This document shows, piece by piece, positions 1-12,659 of a stretch of DNA of 64,000 bases. Each line of letters starts with the position of its first letter. The stretch's first letter is position 1. Both the position numbers and the translations under genes were made by a program. The stretch is from Helopsaltes ochotensis (lineage: Eukaryota > Chordata > Aves > Passeriformes > Locustellidae). The stretch spans positions 918,395 to 982,394 of the forward strand of contig VXBM01000043.1 in NCBI GenBank assembly GCA_013400155.1, read 5' to 3'. Below the pieces are notes generated by a model. That model made no database searches and was not told where the DNA came from. It saw only the letters and a list, made by a program, of their open reading frames with translations.

Positions 1-1981
1 GGACTTCATCCAGGTAAGAATTCATGCAGCAATGAGCACAGATAAGGCAGATGACCCAGAGTAGGGCCAAACTGTTTACCAGCAGATGTGTTTTTGAAAA
101 TCTTCCTTAACTGGTCATGGCAGCGGAAAATACCCTGCTGTTAAACGCATCTGCAATCCACTGCGCTCCCAATCCACCTACAAAAATTCTGACCTTTAAA
201 GAAATGATGGAGAAGCTGGTGATTTTTTCCATGGCATTGAAGCTCAGTCTATTTTAGGCTCCAAGGCAATTGCAGCCCTTTTTGCTCCCTATTTCACATC
301 ACTTTTAAGTCTTGTTCTGGCCACTATGAACCCTTCAGCACTTCTCCCTGTGCAATCACTCGAGTCAAGATCTGTGATTTGTGATTTGCAGATGACATGT
401 ACATTTCTTGGCTGATGGCTGTTAAAGCAGTTTGCAAACCTAAGGCAATAAAGTGCAGGGATGCAGTTGAAGCTTTCTATTGCCACACTGAATTGCCATT
501 CTCATGTAAATGAATAAGTTTCTCTAGGACTGAAAATAATCTGATGTAAATTTCTGTATTAATTTTTTAGGTAAATAATTTTGCCCATTATAATTTTATA
601 CCTTTTGCAGTGGGAATACCATATTTAACTAGTCTGTGTATCAAAAACAGTGATGCAGATTGCTGTATAGGAAAAATAAAAAAACAATCAGTTTCTGCAT
701 TCACCAAATTTAAGTCCTTTAATCCCTTCAGTATGGAAATCTACTTATTACTGAGCTGTAGAACACAGTAACAATTCCTAAAATGTTAACACAATTATTT
801 ATACATTGCTGATCATCTTTCATTTAAATATTTATAAAATACATACTGGGAAGTATGTACCTTTTAGAAAACTCTGTTTCTATGTCATTTTCTTAAAATA
901 TTCACTTCTCTTAAAAGATACCTAGAAAAAACCTTGCTGGATTTTGTTTTAAGTGACACTATAAATGTACAAACAAAACGTAATCTTAAACAGAAAATAA
1001 TGTGATTACCTTCAGAAGGATTACTATGGTTTGTTGTTCAGAGAGCAGGAAACACAAGATGATTTTTCACATACTCAGTCTCAGCTTGCAAAAAACCCAA
1101 ATATATTGAAGTGCCTTGGTCTTAACGTGCATCCTAATTATACAATTTATATTGTATAAATTCCTAATCCTGTCAAAATGCAAGTCTGAAGATTAGCAGA
1201 ATGTATAATAAATGATTCCATGTCATTACACATAAAAATAGTATTGCTAAATCAAGTGTGGCCCTTTATAAATGTAAAAAAGCCCAACTTAAGCAGATTT
1301 GTGTTTTAGAATTCTACAGCTCTCAGTAGAAAAATAGCAAGATTGACTAAAACAGATTCCCCAGTTCTCTGATACAAATCAGTTTGTCTTCACACACATG
1401 CAAAAAGACATTGGAATAGATTTCTTTGGCAAATAACTTAATATTTATTGAGATTTCTTGTACATTTAATTATTAATGCCAGCAGTGTTCCAGTATTTCT
1501 GTGAGGTTGCTGTTACTGACCCTGTACCTGTTGGGTTTTTTCCTCCTCATATTATTTCCTCTACAAGCATGGAGGCGTAGCACTTACAGATTATTTTGTG
1601 TGACAGAGTCAAAAAGACTCACGGTCACTAGGTCTCTTACTTGGCAGAATTTCAGGGCTTGACTGACTGTCATCCTGCAAAATATTTAGTTTGATCATTT
1701 TATAGTTAGTGCATTTGGTACATTAATGATAAACATTTATGGAACAACCATTTCTCAATGTATTAAAATCAACCTTGTAGAAATGTTCAGTGAAGCCAGA
1801 TAAAATTACAGTATGGATAACCTAGCCACAGTACTACTACCATTACAAGTGATTTTGTCTGTTAGGGTAGACTTACAGACACCTTCCCATAAAAAAGATC
1901 TTTTATTTTATCTATCATTTCCCCTTAATTAAATAAAATAATTAGAATAACATAGAAAAGGCAAATGAAAAACCTGCTCTG
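1..1981. other. Unique AT-rich noncoding sequence
   Basis: No exon, RNA gene or recognisable transposon is visible. Reading frames are short and closed by frequent stops, as expected in AT-rich noncoding DNA. The only local structure I noticed is a short hairpin at 1138-1159. The sequence just before the assembly gap (about 1890-1981) is AT-rich but not periodic, so the hexamer array that follows the gap begins inside the gap or at its right edge. Confidence 0.6.
1138..1159. repeat. Short perfect hairpin, 9-base arms
   Basis: TTATACAAT (1138-1146) and ATTGTATAA (1151-1159) are exact reverse complements separated by the 4-base loop TTAT. Arms this short and this AT-rich arise by chance in 64 kb, and no function is claimed. 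Confidence 0.5.
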
Positions 1982-2031
1982 NNNNNNNNNNNNNNNNNNN
2001 NNNNNNNNNNNNNNNNNNNNNNNNNNNNNNN
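1982..2031. other. Assembly gap of 50 N
   Basis: Exactly 50 consecutive N bases. A round number like this is usually a placeholder of unknown true length. The right edge is immediately the TTTATA array, so the missing sequence probably contains more of that array. Confidence 0.97.
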
Positions 2032-2098
2032 TTTATATTTATATTTATATTTATATTTATATTTATATTTATATTTATATTTATATTTATATTTATAT
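2032..2098. repeat. TTTATA hexamer tandem array
   Basis: About eleven near-perfect copies of the 6-base unit TTTATA run from the gap edge to 2098. No interruption is visible, which suggests a young or recently homogenised microsatellite. Its left end is hidden by the gap, so the true copy number is unknown. Confidence 0.95.
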
Positions 2099-3756
2099 GA
2101 AGACTGTTAGGAATAATGTATGAACACCTGCCTTTTATGGAGTTTTGACACCTTTACATGGCTTAAACGGAGAATAAGTCAGTAGTCATTTTGTTGGTGA
2201 AAAAAATGGTTATAGACGGTCTTTTTCCTCCCACACCTTTTAAATAACTCAGCCAACCAGAGAACTTGGAGTGACTGAAGTCAGTAGACAGCTGCAAGAT
2301 GCAGTGCTGCTGAGCTGAGTAGTATAACTCCCACTGACTTCAATAGAAGCGAATTTCTCCCCAACATTTTCAAAGGTGCCTGGAGGGTGTGCATCACCAA
2401 CATAAGGGATTTTAAGGAGGTATTTCACACTGATTGAAAATCATATTTTTTCAGACCTGTCTTATCCATGCACTGAGATGTAAAAATAGCACTTATAACA
2501 AGCATTAAAATAGGGCAGCTCCCGTTCCTTAATGATGAAAATAGCTCTCATCCACCTCTTGTGTTCAACTGCCACATTGTACCAGTTTTGCACATTCTTG
2601 AGTGTACTGATCCAGATTTTAAGGTCTAACATGCACAGCAAGCCTCCAGTCATTGGGGACAGCAGGAGCTCTGCTGGAGTCAAGCCTGCAGGACTAGACA
2701 CAGAACCTACTCTTAGGCTCATTATTTCTCTCACTTGAAGAACTAAAAATGACCGAAAGAGCTAACTATCATTTATAGAAGGAAATTAAATGTCCCGGTG
2801 GTCTAAGTCTTGGACTAAATTGGTAGCATATCTAGCACTGACTGTCTTGGACAGGTACTATTAGCACATTTTTTGGGCAGGACTGTGGATCTAACACACA
2901 GAGGCACTGGGAGAGAAAGAACTGAAGACTGAATTTAAAAGCACAATATTGTAATCTCTGTCATTATTTTTTCTCTTTTTAAGTTCCCTAGGAGTAAACC
3001 TAAAAGAGTCAGGGGTCTCCCTTTGTGCATGCCAAGGAGCTTCTTCCTAATGCCAGTGGTTTGGGGAAGGAAATCATCTGCCTCTCATCTGCAGTCTGGG
3101 AACAGAAGCACCTACCAGCCCAATTATCTCCCTCACACTCCTCTCCAAAGATCCCCAGAGCCTCCATGCACAGGACAGTACGACTCCAGCAATTCCGTGG
3201 ACAGAACAGGTTGAATCTCTAACTTGCAGAGATGCATTTGCAGCCCTTCTTTCACACTGCTGCTAGACCAGAGAGGCAGCGAGTGCTCAACACTGTCTCC
3301 CGCAGTGCAGAGGGAGCCAAAGAGCAGGGTGTAGGCCTGGGATGGCAGGTGTAGGTAACGCAATAAAACCCCATCATTTGTTACTCCCCAGAACTGCTCG
3401 TGTTTCGAGCCGCAGTGCGGCTGTGGGAGCTGGGTGGTGTTTATGAGCAGGTGTTCAGCAAGAAAAGAAAGACACCTGTATCAACCTACACTCTGGGTCA
3501 GCTTCAGACAGTTCATTCTTTTTCAAACTTTCAGGGGGCTTAAATGCCCTTAAGAGAGGGATCCAGACCTTAAAGTAAATATATCACCTATGCTTTATCA
3601 GGGGAATAGGCAGGAGAATCCCCAGTGTCCCTGTTTCTGTTCCTTTAAGGAAGTCAGCCTCTTTGGAAAAGGGTCCAATGGCATGCTGAGGTCTATCCCA
3701 AATCAGGGCACATTTTTTCCCCTGTACTATTTCTTTGGAGAATAGTAGCCAAATCA
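2099..3756. other. Noncoding sequence, moderately mixed composition
   Basis: No supported gene. The stretch around 2290-2355 contains a phrase (CCCACTGACTTCAATAGAAG, about 2331-2350) resembling a motif I associate with old interspersed repeats of reptiles and birds; I cannot name the family from the sequence alone. Overlapping frames at about 2460-2740 and 3020-3360 are open on both strands, which is typical of chance ORFs and not of exons. No flanking splice pattern or domain is visible. Confidence 0.5.
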
Positions 3757-3906
3757 AAATCTTATATGGGGGAAATCTTATATTTTATATTAAAAATCCT
3801 AAATTTTATATAAAATATTTTAAACATAATTTAATATAAATTTTTATATAAAATATTTTTATGATTAAAATCTTAAATTTTATATTAAAATCTTATATTT
3901 TTGTTT
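3757..3906. repeat. AT-rich imperfect tandem duplication
   Basis: This block is almost pure A and T and contains repeated sub-blocks. TTTATATAAAATATTT occurs near 3805-3820 and again near 3843-3858. A TTAAAATCYTAAATTTTATA-like string occurs near 3790-3810 and again near 3865-3885. The spacing suggests an old duplication of a unit of roughly 40-75 bases followed by divergence. It would melt easily and could act as a matrix-attachment or low-nucleosome region, but that is inference. Confidence 0.6.
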
Positions 3907-5559
3907 CAGTGTTCTAGGAACTAAAAATTTCAGTGTTAGAAAGCTTTTTTAAAAACAAATTTTCAAGTAGAGGCTTTAAAGCTAAACTTAAAAAGCCAAA
4001 AGCAACAGAAAATGAAAGAAAATACTAGAACCATATCAGAAATAACGGTTCTACATAATCCAAACAGAAAATTTCTTGGTCTGGATAAAACTTCTTGTCC
4101 ATTCCTTCAGTATTACAGGGAGTTTTTTCAGAATAGAAACCAGACAATCTCTAAATACCACTGACTGTTCAAAACAAGTCCTTACATGCCAGTTACAGTA
4201 GGACCAGTGCCCTTGACCCTGTACTTACCAGCACAGGATTCAGGCTTTAATATGAGAATTTATGTATATAATAAGAAAAGAAACCAGTTAAATTATTAAA
4301 AAGTGATAAATCCTTTGGCTTTTTTCAATCTGAGTGTCTTCATTAATGACTACTGAAGCCAACAAATATATTCCCTCTTTGGGTAAATTTTGGATATAAC
4401 CGTATATTTTTCTTTTATTATAGGAAATTCTGGCATGTCTAGTCCCTCTGACGAGCAGAGTGTAATAAGCAACAGACACTGGGAAAATACTTCCTCTCTG
4501 TTAGAAAAAGGTGACAGTTTTGAAATAGATGATACATGATTTAGGTTTGTTGGTGAGTTATGTACACTGGGTTTCATATTAAATCTATCTCTGAACACAC
4601 ATTTATCATGGTTAACAAAAGAACATCACATAATTGAGCTGTTAATATTCCCTTTCAGGATATACAGGGGCAAATATATATTTAAAAAAACCCCAACACC
4701 TCAATGCATCTTTAAGTGTGTTGTAATCTTACAATATTCATTAAATAAGGAAATGAATAGCAATCAGACAAAGCAGGATAGATAAAGGAGCTATAGCACC
4801 GAACAATGATCTGGGGAATATCTCTGATGTGGTGATTGTTTTCTTCCAGCATGCTCTTTAGTGTTGCCTTTACCCCAGAAAAGCTTTCAGATCCCAGCTG
4901 CTTCTATATTGATGAGTATGGGGAACAAAACAAACTCTAGCTGTGAATGTTCGATCAATCTTTATATAGGTAAAATTGCCACTCTCCAGCTGATTTATGT
5001 AATGATTTTAGTTTGTGCCAGGAAAGCCATAACAGAAATCCACTCCTGCGCAATTAATTGTTTTAAATCAAATACACATCCTTGCTGCATAGGATGCTTA
5101 TGCCTAAATTTTGTAGGAGACAAGACTATATGTCTTGAATAAATGATGGAGAAACTGGTTGAAGTTTACTTTCTGCTATCCAGGGGCCAGAGTTGCTTCT
5201 TGCCTTCTTCAAATGTAGTCTATTTAATCTCCTGTAGTGTAGGAAATTACGTTCAAAATCTCTGTGATCCTCTCTCCCTACTAAGTTATGCAAGTAGTGA
5301 CAAGTATACACTGTAAGTCTTGAGATTTTATCTTTAATGTGTGGCTACAGACTGGTTGATCAAGAGAGCCTGGTAGAAAAACATTATTTTCAGGTGTGAA
5401 AAACCATCACCTTTATCAAATAATTTCTCTTGCATCTCTCCCAAGGCATTGTACCCTATTTAAACTTGGGAGGTTAAGTTTGCATCCTTCATTATGGCTG
5501 AAAATTTAGTTCACACAATCATGATGTTCCCTTTATTAAGTACTACTATTAAACAATAT

Positions 5560-5800
5560 TAAGATAATGTGGTTGGCCTTTTGAAAGGTTCACAAGATAT
5601 TTATTTCTTTGTCTTGTCTCTTAATTGCATCCGCTTTTTAAGATTCTGATATGCAAGCTAATGTTGCTGCTATATGCCTTGTTTGCCACATATTATCTGA
5701 TTTATCTGTGCATATCTTACAATTTACAGCTCTGCCTGATGTGTATAATTGAAATGCTTATGGGTAATGTAAATCTCTTTTGACAGACCTATGTCTTGAA
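5560..5800. promoter_or_regulatory. Possible conserved noncoding element
   Basis: A non-repetitive AT-rich stretch of high sequence complexity. It contains CTTAATTGCAT, GATATGCAAGC and GTATAATTGAAATGC-type strings reminiscent of homeodomain and POU sites. There is no ORF and no transposon similarity. The call rests only on appearance; AT-rich DNA yields such cores by chance. Confidence 0.2.
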
Positions 5801-7084
5801 GCTTTGGTTGGTAGGTTTTCTTGAACCTCAAAACAAATCAGAAATAAATTCTGGCAGATAGCCTGGCAGTTTTACTTTACTTAGAAAAATACATTCTGTA
5901 AGAATATTCACTCATGCCATTATATGAATTATTAGTTAGAATAACAACAAGTTTCAGAATCCATAGCAAGAGTTATTCCTGTATCCAGATACCCCTACTA
6001 AAAATGTCTCCCTCACCCACTAGTCCTCTCCCAATCTGATTAATTTTAATACCTTCAGCTCCCCTTCATCCCTACCCCTTGACAAATAATTAGTTTTCAG
6101 CCTTCAGAACAACTATTCTCTTGTTAGTTATTTGCAATATCCACTGTCATGACCTGTAAAACTCAGGACAGGGTATTGATCTGACCATGCTTTGTGCAAG
6201 CAGTGGGTCCAGAGTCCTGAAGGGGTCCTTCAGTTAAACTTTGGGGAAACTCCTCATTCAATCCCAAGGGCAGGACTCTTGATGCACATGGTGTATGTGT
6301 GTAATATGGAATGATTTCCTACTACTCATTGCCACAGAGTGGGAAGCACTTCAGGAGTTTTGGAAGGTGCCAGGATTTTTACTAGAGGAGGGCAGGTTCC
6401 TGTGCATCCATGCAACCTTGCTAATCAGAAAAACTCATCAATACATAAGGAAATTTGTCTCAGCACCTGTCCAAAATGGGATAACTGAATGTGTGTTCAG
6501 AAATGCTGTTCCATCCACTTGCTAGAGGTGAGTTAGCTCCGTATTGCCTCTCAATTGGCTGCAGCTATGGGGCCCAGTGCAGTCCTGAATCATCGGACAT
6601 TTGTTGCTTGTGCAAGATCACTTACTTGGACTGAAAATCTTCCCAAAACACCATGTTCATTGTGCAAATTATGTTGTCCTCTCCAACCAGCCAGGAAATA
6701 AGCTGAGCAGAAGTCCAAACAGGCACCATAACTCTGCTTTTGGGCAACAGCTTCTACGTTTAGAAGGCAGTTGGTTAGTCATTTTTCCTTTTCTCTCTGC
6801 ACGCAGGTCTTTTTCAAGACTGAGATATCAAGACTCACATATTCAGAGGCCCTGACATCAGTAAGAACTGCACTTCTGGGGATCAAGCCACAGACTCTTT
6901 ACAACAGACTAATCAAAATGAAAAAACTAAAACCTGTAGGATGTGAGAATTGGATCTTTCTATGGAAAAAGAGAAGACCTCTAACACTGACTCCTCCACT
7001 CCCTTGGCCACAAAGCTACTCTGGATAAGGAAATGGAGATGTTGCTGAGTTCTTTTAATAGAAGTGGGAGCATCAAAAGGCACC

Positions 7085-7102
7085 TTTTTTTTTTTTTTTT
7101 TT
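7085..7102. repeat. T homopolymer, 18 bases
   Basis: Eighteen consecutive T. No target-site duplication or recognisable retrocopy body is visible next to it, so it is treated as a simple repeat. Confidence 0.9.
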
Positions 7103-7979
7103 GAGGATTACCAAGTGCTTAGGGGAAAAGCAGACAGTCAGCAACATCAAAACCTGATGCAGTTCTCCTGAAAGGCACTCTGATGTACTGGAAATGCCAC
7201 ATCTCCACTCCTGGGACCCAGTGTAATTATCTGGGGAAAACAGAGTGATTTCCTAACTATTGACTTCCCGTGACTCTAGGTCAATGTGGCCTGATGGTTT
7301 TCAGCAAAAGCTCCCAGTAGTCTTTAAAAACTGACAAATTATAGAGCAGTTTGTTGAGGCTTGTGAGCCAGGAGGGTGTGGGACATCAGCTGCCATGGAA
7401 GGAAGGTGATGTTACAAGGAGAGGAAATAAACTCTCCTTTGCTTGCAGGACTTCTCTGCTGAGCTATGACAGCTATGGCAAAACCACTTGCTGCCATCAA
7501 GAGGCAGTGATGAGAGAAGAACATGAAATATGCTGTTTCTCATCCAGGAAACAACCAGTGTTTCCCAACGACCAATTTATTATTTTCACCCTGTCCAGCA
7601 CTATGGAAGGGTGCATCAGGGATCTGCTTTTCTCTGCTCTGAATAACTTAAGTCAGGCTGCAACATGTGAAATAATTGAGCTGACCAGAATTTACAGCTC
7701 TAGGTGGAGTTTCTTCTTTCTGTTGGGTTTGTGAGTCATGACAATAAGAGCATGATGCAAAACGTACATGCTCATTTTTTTATCATTTTTCATTTTCTTG
7801 CTCTTTTATGACTCAGATCAGCTCTAACATGGTCCAGCTCTCTTAGGCAAGAGTTTCTACAATGATTAGGTATCATCTTTAAAAATTAGAGCAACAGACA
7901 GATAATGTGAGCCATGCTCTTTCATTTTTGACTCTGATCTTCACATAGTAAGTCCCGCATGACTTTCAGAGAGGCCTGT

Positions 7980-8185
7980 CTTGTTTAATGTGGACTTTGT
8001 TGGGCTGTAATTTATTTTACTTAATTATTTATGGCTACATTATGTATATTAGCTGCACTTGTCTAAATAACAAGGGTTGCAATGGAAGACTGCCTGTTCA
8101 GCTGATTAATTCCTGTTACTTTCTGCATTTCTTAAGGTGATTTTGTGATGAGTTTAGATTGCTATTTATTGTTCCTGGGTTTGTG
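7980..8185. promoter_or_regulatory. Possible conserved noncoding element
   Basis: A complex AT-rich stretch with CTTAATTATTTATGG, CAGCTGATTAATTCC and TGTAATTTATT. These combine homeodomain-type cores with an E-box-like CAGCTG. It is noncoding in all frames. This is appearance-based inference only. Confidence 0.2.
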
Positions 8186-11100
8186 TCTAGCAAGAGCACT
8201 CCAAGACAACGCAGAGTTAGAATAGGCACCAGCAGAACTTAAATGGACACATAAGATTGGATCTGTTTTGCACTTAAAGATTATTGCAGAAGAATAGGGA
8301 AATGTTTGAGAACTGAATGAATAAAAGATCACTCCAAGCTGGTTTTTTTTAGTTAAGAGTGCATTTAAATCAAGAGCTCATTTTATTTCTTACAGTTTTG
8401 GGACCTTTTCTTTTTTTTAAATTCTATATTTCGTTCATGGAAGTAAGAGAGTGTACCACATAATAAATGGAAACTTACCCAGAAAAAAGAAATAGATTGA
8501 AAGATTGGTTTCTGGTCTGACACATTCCTTTGTCTGGTTTTTACTGCTTGCTAACAGCTTGCAGCCATGGCAGGCAGCTAGCAGACCAAGTGCAGATTAA
8601 CCATTTTAATATTTATTGATAGGAAAACACCCTGAGCACAGTTTTAATATGGGTTCCTTGGACATAAGGGCATCAATGGCTCTATAAAATGTAAATAGAT
8701 TCTTAATTAGCTCAAGTGCCCCTTCTGCCCAAGTGGCTCTTTCACATGAAATACGTCTCACTGGTAACGAGCACAAATATTGCTAATGGACTGTCAAGGG
8801 CCATTTTCTTGGGTGCCACACTGGCAATGTGTAGGGTTTGCTACTTCTTCAGTTCAGGGAAGTTCTCAGGTTGTTTTTTTCCCACAGTAGAGGAACTCTT
8901 CCTAAATGAAGACCACCACAGTCTGACTGTGATTATCCCTATATTTCTTACAATCTGGTTTGGGTTCTCAATAAAGAAGAGACAAAGAGCAAGTTAGTAA
9001 GAGGAGACAAAAGTACTTTTCAATGTGTTTTAGCTTTCAGGGCTTTTTTTTCCCCAACGAAATGTTTCCCCAGAAATTCCTTTTCTTTTCCTGCTCCCCA
9101 TTTCTGTCTCAGGAACAAGTTACACTCCTGCTTTTTAGCCTGTCTTAGAAGTATCCTCTTCATGGGTGGAGTTCTTTCATTCAGTTCTCACACTTTAAAG
9201 TGTATGTTACATCTTGATAACTTCTAGTAGGAGAACGCAAACTCTGAGGGAGGAAATTGCTGGATTTGGCCTATGATGGGTGTATAACCATGAAAGGAGC
9301 TGTAAGGAGTGAGAAGTAGAATTTCCAATTTTTTTTCCAAATAATGAGATTCATCTTATAGACTATAGAGTGAAAGATGTATAATTTAATGGGCAGAGAA
9401 AGGGACCACTGTGCCTATTTTGAGAGTTGTAGATGTATAGAAATTGGTAAAAAGAAATTGACTACTCCACACAGTTGCACATTGACTTAGAAACTGTGTG
9501 CTGACATTTGAGAGTTGTACATGGCTTTCTTGAAAGCCTGTGTGAGGGCAGATGATAAAAAGCTCTGAAACCTGCTGCTTTTTGAGAGACAGATTCTGGC
9601 TTGGCTCTGCTGCATTACTGCCTGCAAAAATAAGCCATATGATTCTAAGTCTTGTTGCCTTCGACTAAAGAAAAATGGATAATTGTAGGCTTGGAATGGG
9701 AAGGATGCATCTGACTGAACAGTAATGTCTCTGGGACAGCCTCCAGCTGGGGTATCAAGGGCAAGCACAGTTAATGTATTTAAGGTGCAGCTTCAGTTCT
9801 TTGAGAGGGATTGTATGGTGACTGCAATGCCGTTCACTCACCCAGAAAGGTCTTTGTAGCCTTCTGTTTATTTGTAAAGCAGGCATACTGTTACTACCAG
9901 TAGCTGTGCAAAGATGGAGTCATTAGCTGTGAAAACTGCAACTGGTGCAACCACAGGAAGAATGGAAATGGGAAATGTCGATGGGTAAGTGAAAAGTGTG
10001 CATGCTTCTGCCAAGGGTTGGAGAGGAGCTGAAAATGTGGAGGTGCCTGGGCCTCGTTCACTGCTTCTGACACACCTTAATGTGCTCTGGACTCTATGTG
10101 CTTTATCAGAAGGATGCAGCTTTTAATAAAAGAGTGCCTGTTTCTCCATTTTCAGCCCTCACTCAAAAATCAAACAGCTGTGTGGAAAGTGGGCAAAGAG
10201 GGATAACTTAATATATCAGACTGATTTGGTCAAGGCTTTCTAAGCAGTTCTTCTGATGCTTTCATCCTCAAGAAGTGGATTATCATGAGAGAAATCACTA
10301 TATCTTATCATAGTCTTACAATGACCCTTTTAATGGTGAGGATTATGTCACCCTGTAGATTATGTTAGCCTAGACAGTGACCTTGGGCTCCCTTGTTGTG
10401 GTCGCTTTCTTCTGTGGCAGAGATGCTGTGGTTTGCAGCTGTGCAGAGCTTCTCCTGAGCTTTCTTGGATGTGACCAGGTCATGCTGCTGCAGCCAGGGT
10501 ACTGAATGTCCATAGATGACTGTGAGCATAGAAAAAATTGAAGGCAAAGAAAAAAGATGCAAGGAAGGAAAACCAGGATAAACTGGGGCAGAAAGGCAAC
10601 TGATCTAGAGAACTTGCTGAGTTCCTTTGGAGGAGACTGCATCCAGCAGTGGAGAACTTAAAGTACTTCAGAGAGAAAGCAGATTTATTTTTTTCTTTTT
10701 ATTCCTGCGTTATAATCAGATATGTATCTCATTTAATCTTCCCTCTTCTTCCCCTCTCTGCAGATATATAACTTGGTAGTAGGAAGTTCATCATGCTTCA
10801 CAAAATTAGCACATCTGTAATTTATATGCCTTTTAACTTCTAGTTACATTTCATAATAGAAGAGTTGAGGTTGCCAGCAAATCATTTATGGTACCAGAAA
10901 GCTGTGGGAGAAGATTGCTTACTTCCTAATTCGGTGTGACCCAAAGAAGTGAGAGAAATAACTCAAGGCTAAGTTGTTTCCTCTGGAGTGTTTTATACTG
11001 GAGTGGCCCACAGCAATAAGTGCTTAAGTGGCATAAGGGAATAGAGGAAGAGTATATAACCAGAGATGATATCTTTTCTAATAGCATTTTTAAGAATTAA

Positions 11101-12659
11101 AGAATATGACTTAGAAAATAGGATAACTGAAGCACAATGAGCTAGAAAAGGAGCTTTTTCATTAGGGGACAGACTAATGAAAGACTGAAGTTCTCAGTCA
11201 CAGGTTTTACTTAGGAATGACATCTTTTCTCAAACCAGCCTCTTCCATGCTTCCCATAAGCTCAGAAACAGTCTCTGTAATGTTTGATGTGGATATATAG
11301 TACTCTGAGTTTGGGGGCTTTTTTGAATAAGATAGTATAACATGTAAGGAACATCTAGCAAAACCATATGGGACAATTATCTCTCCTTGGATTATGAATC
11401 TTGAGACAGCATAAAGCAGTTCTTCAAGGCTCTGTGTATCTGGTGGTATCATGTAAAATACCTGGAGGAACATTTGTGTTGTTACACAAATTCATTTTCC
11501 TAAACATAGAGAAATTTCTCTAACAATTTTGGAAATGTGCATTAACACGTAGAATCATTGTTGTAGGAACACTTGATCTGTTGATTTTACTTCCATGGTG
11601 GACTCTTTACAGTCTGTATCATTTCCACTCCACTTCACTGATGGTGGAAAAGCTTTTTTCATGGTTTATTTAGCAGAAAGTCATTTTGATTAGCAAGATG
11701 AGTAATACTTTACAGCTGTTTGCAATTACTGCATCTGTTCTATCAGTGGATTCAAATATTGGAGGCTATATTGACAGAAATGTGAAATGCGATAGAAGTG
11801 GGTACAAGAGAGGACACATGGACACACATGCACACTTTATGGCTCTAGTCATGTAAAGAAAAATCAAACAGCATGTTAGTCTCAAATCTGTGCCACAAAC
11901 TCAGAGCTGGGTTTAATACATTTGAAAAGCAGAATTTCCTGTTTGCAGGGTAGAGGTTTATTAGAGGTTTTATCTCAGAAAGGTTGGTGTAAAAGCTGTG
12001 CCCCAACTCTGCTCTGCTAAAATACAGAAACATTTTTGCCTTTCTCTCCAAAAGATATCAAGGCTGGAGCCCACACAGATGGGCAAGACAAAACAAAGTC
12101 TCTGGGAACATCTGGAGACTATGTTCAGTCCACAAACACAAAACTGCCTGCAATCTTAAAATAAGGGGAAAGATTTTAATGCTCCTGATTTACTCTTCCA
12201 AATACACGCCTCTCTTCTGTGTTCTATCTTCTAATGAAGACCTTGGTTTATTTCAAAACATCTGGTAAATTCTTATCTTATGCTTTCCCAAGTAAATCAC
12301 ATTGTCATTCCATTTTCCACATTGGTGGGAGTTCCATGCACAAAAGAAGCTAGGAGGTACTGTGTAAGCTAGATGAAATAAAACTCCTGTCAAGATCTAC
12401 CACTGGGGTGTGTCCTTCATTTACTTGAAAAGGGGAAATGTTTTTATGTCTGAGCAATGCTATGATTACAAATAAGCTCAGAAATCATTACAGAAAAAAT
12501 TTAATGGTAGACTGGTACTCCTACCTCACTGTTTTCTCATGGGCAGCACAACCTTTCTTCCCTGACTTCAAAGTTGGTATCTCTTTACATTCCACAGGTT
12601 ATTTTTAAAAAGGTTACATTTAGGTCCGAGACTCTTCAAGAATTCCTTGTAAGCAAATT

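Larger units (their letters stand above)
3907..12659. other. Long noncoding stretch, no gene seen
   Basis: I see no supported exon or RNA gene over about 8.7 kb. Open frames here (for example 7351-7734 on + and 11207-11473 on -) show no recognisable domain and lie within the chance length range for this composition. A T tract lies at 7085-7102. Two patches (about 5560-5800 and 7980-8185) are AT-rich but compositionally complex and carry repeated homeodomain-type cores. They are listed separately as possible conserved elements. Confidence 0.55.

Noticed and set aside
7351..7734. 127-codon frame on the + strand
   Set aside because: No recognisable domain, no splice or promoter context, and an opposite-strand frame overlaps it. 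Chance is the simplest explanation.
11207..11473. 88-codon frame on the - strand with a protein-like composition
   Set aside because: I recognise no family, a stop lies just upstream, and the length is within chance for this window. The splice-like edges are weak (no polypyrimidine tract).
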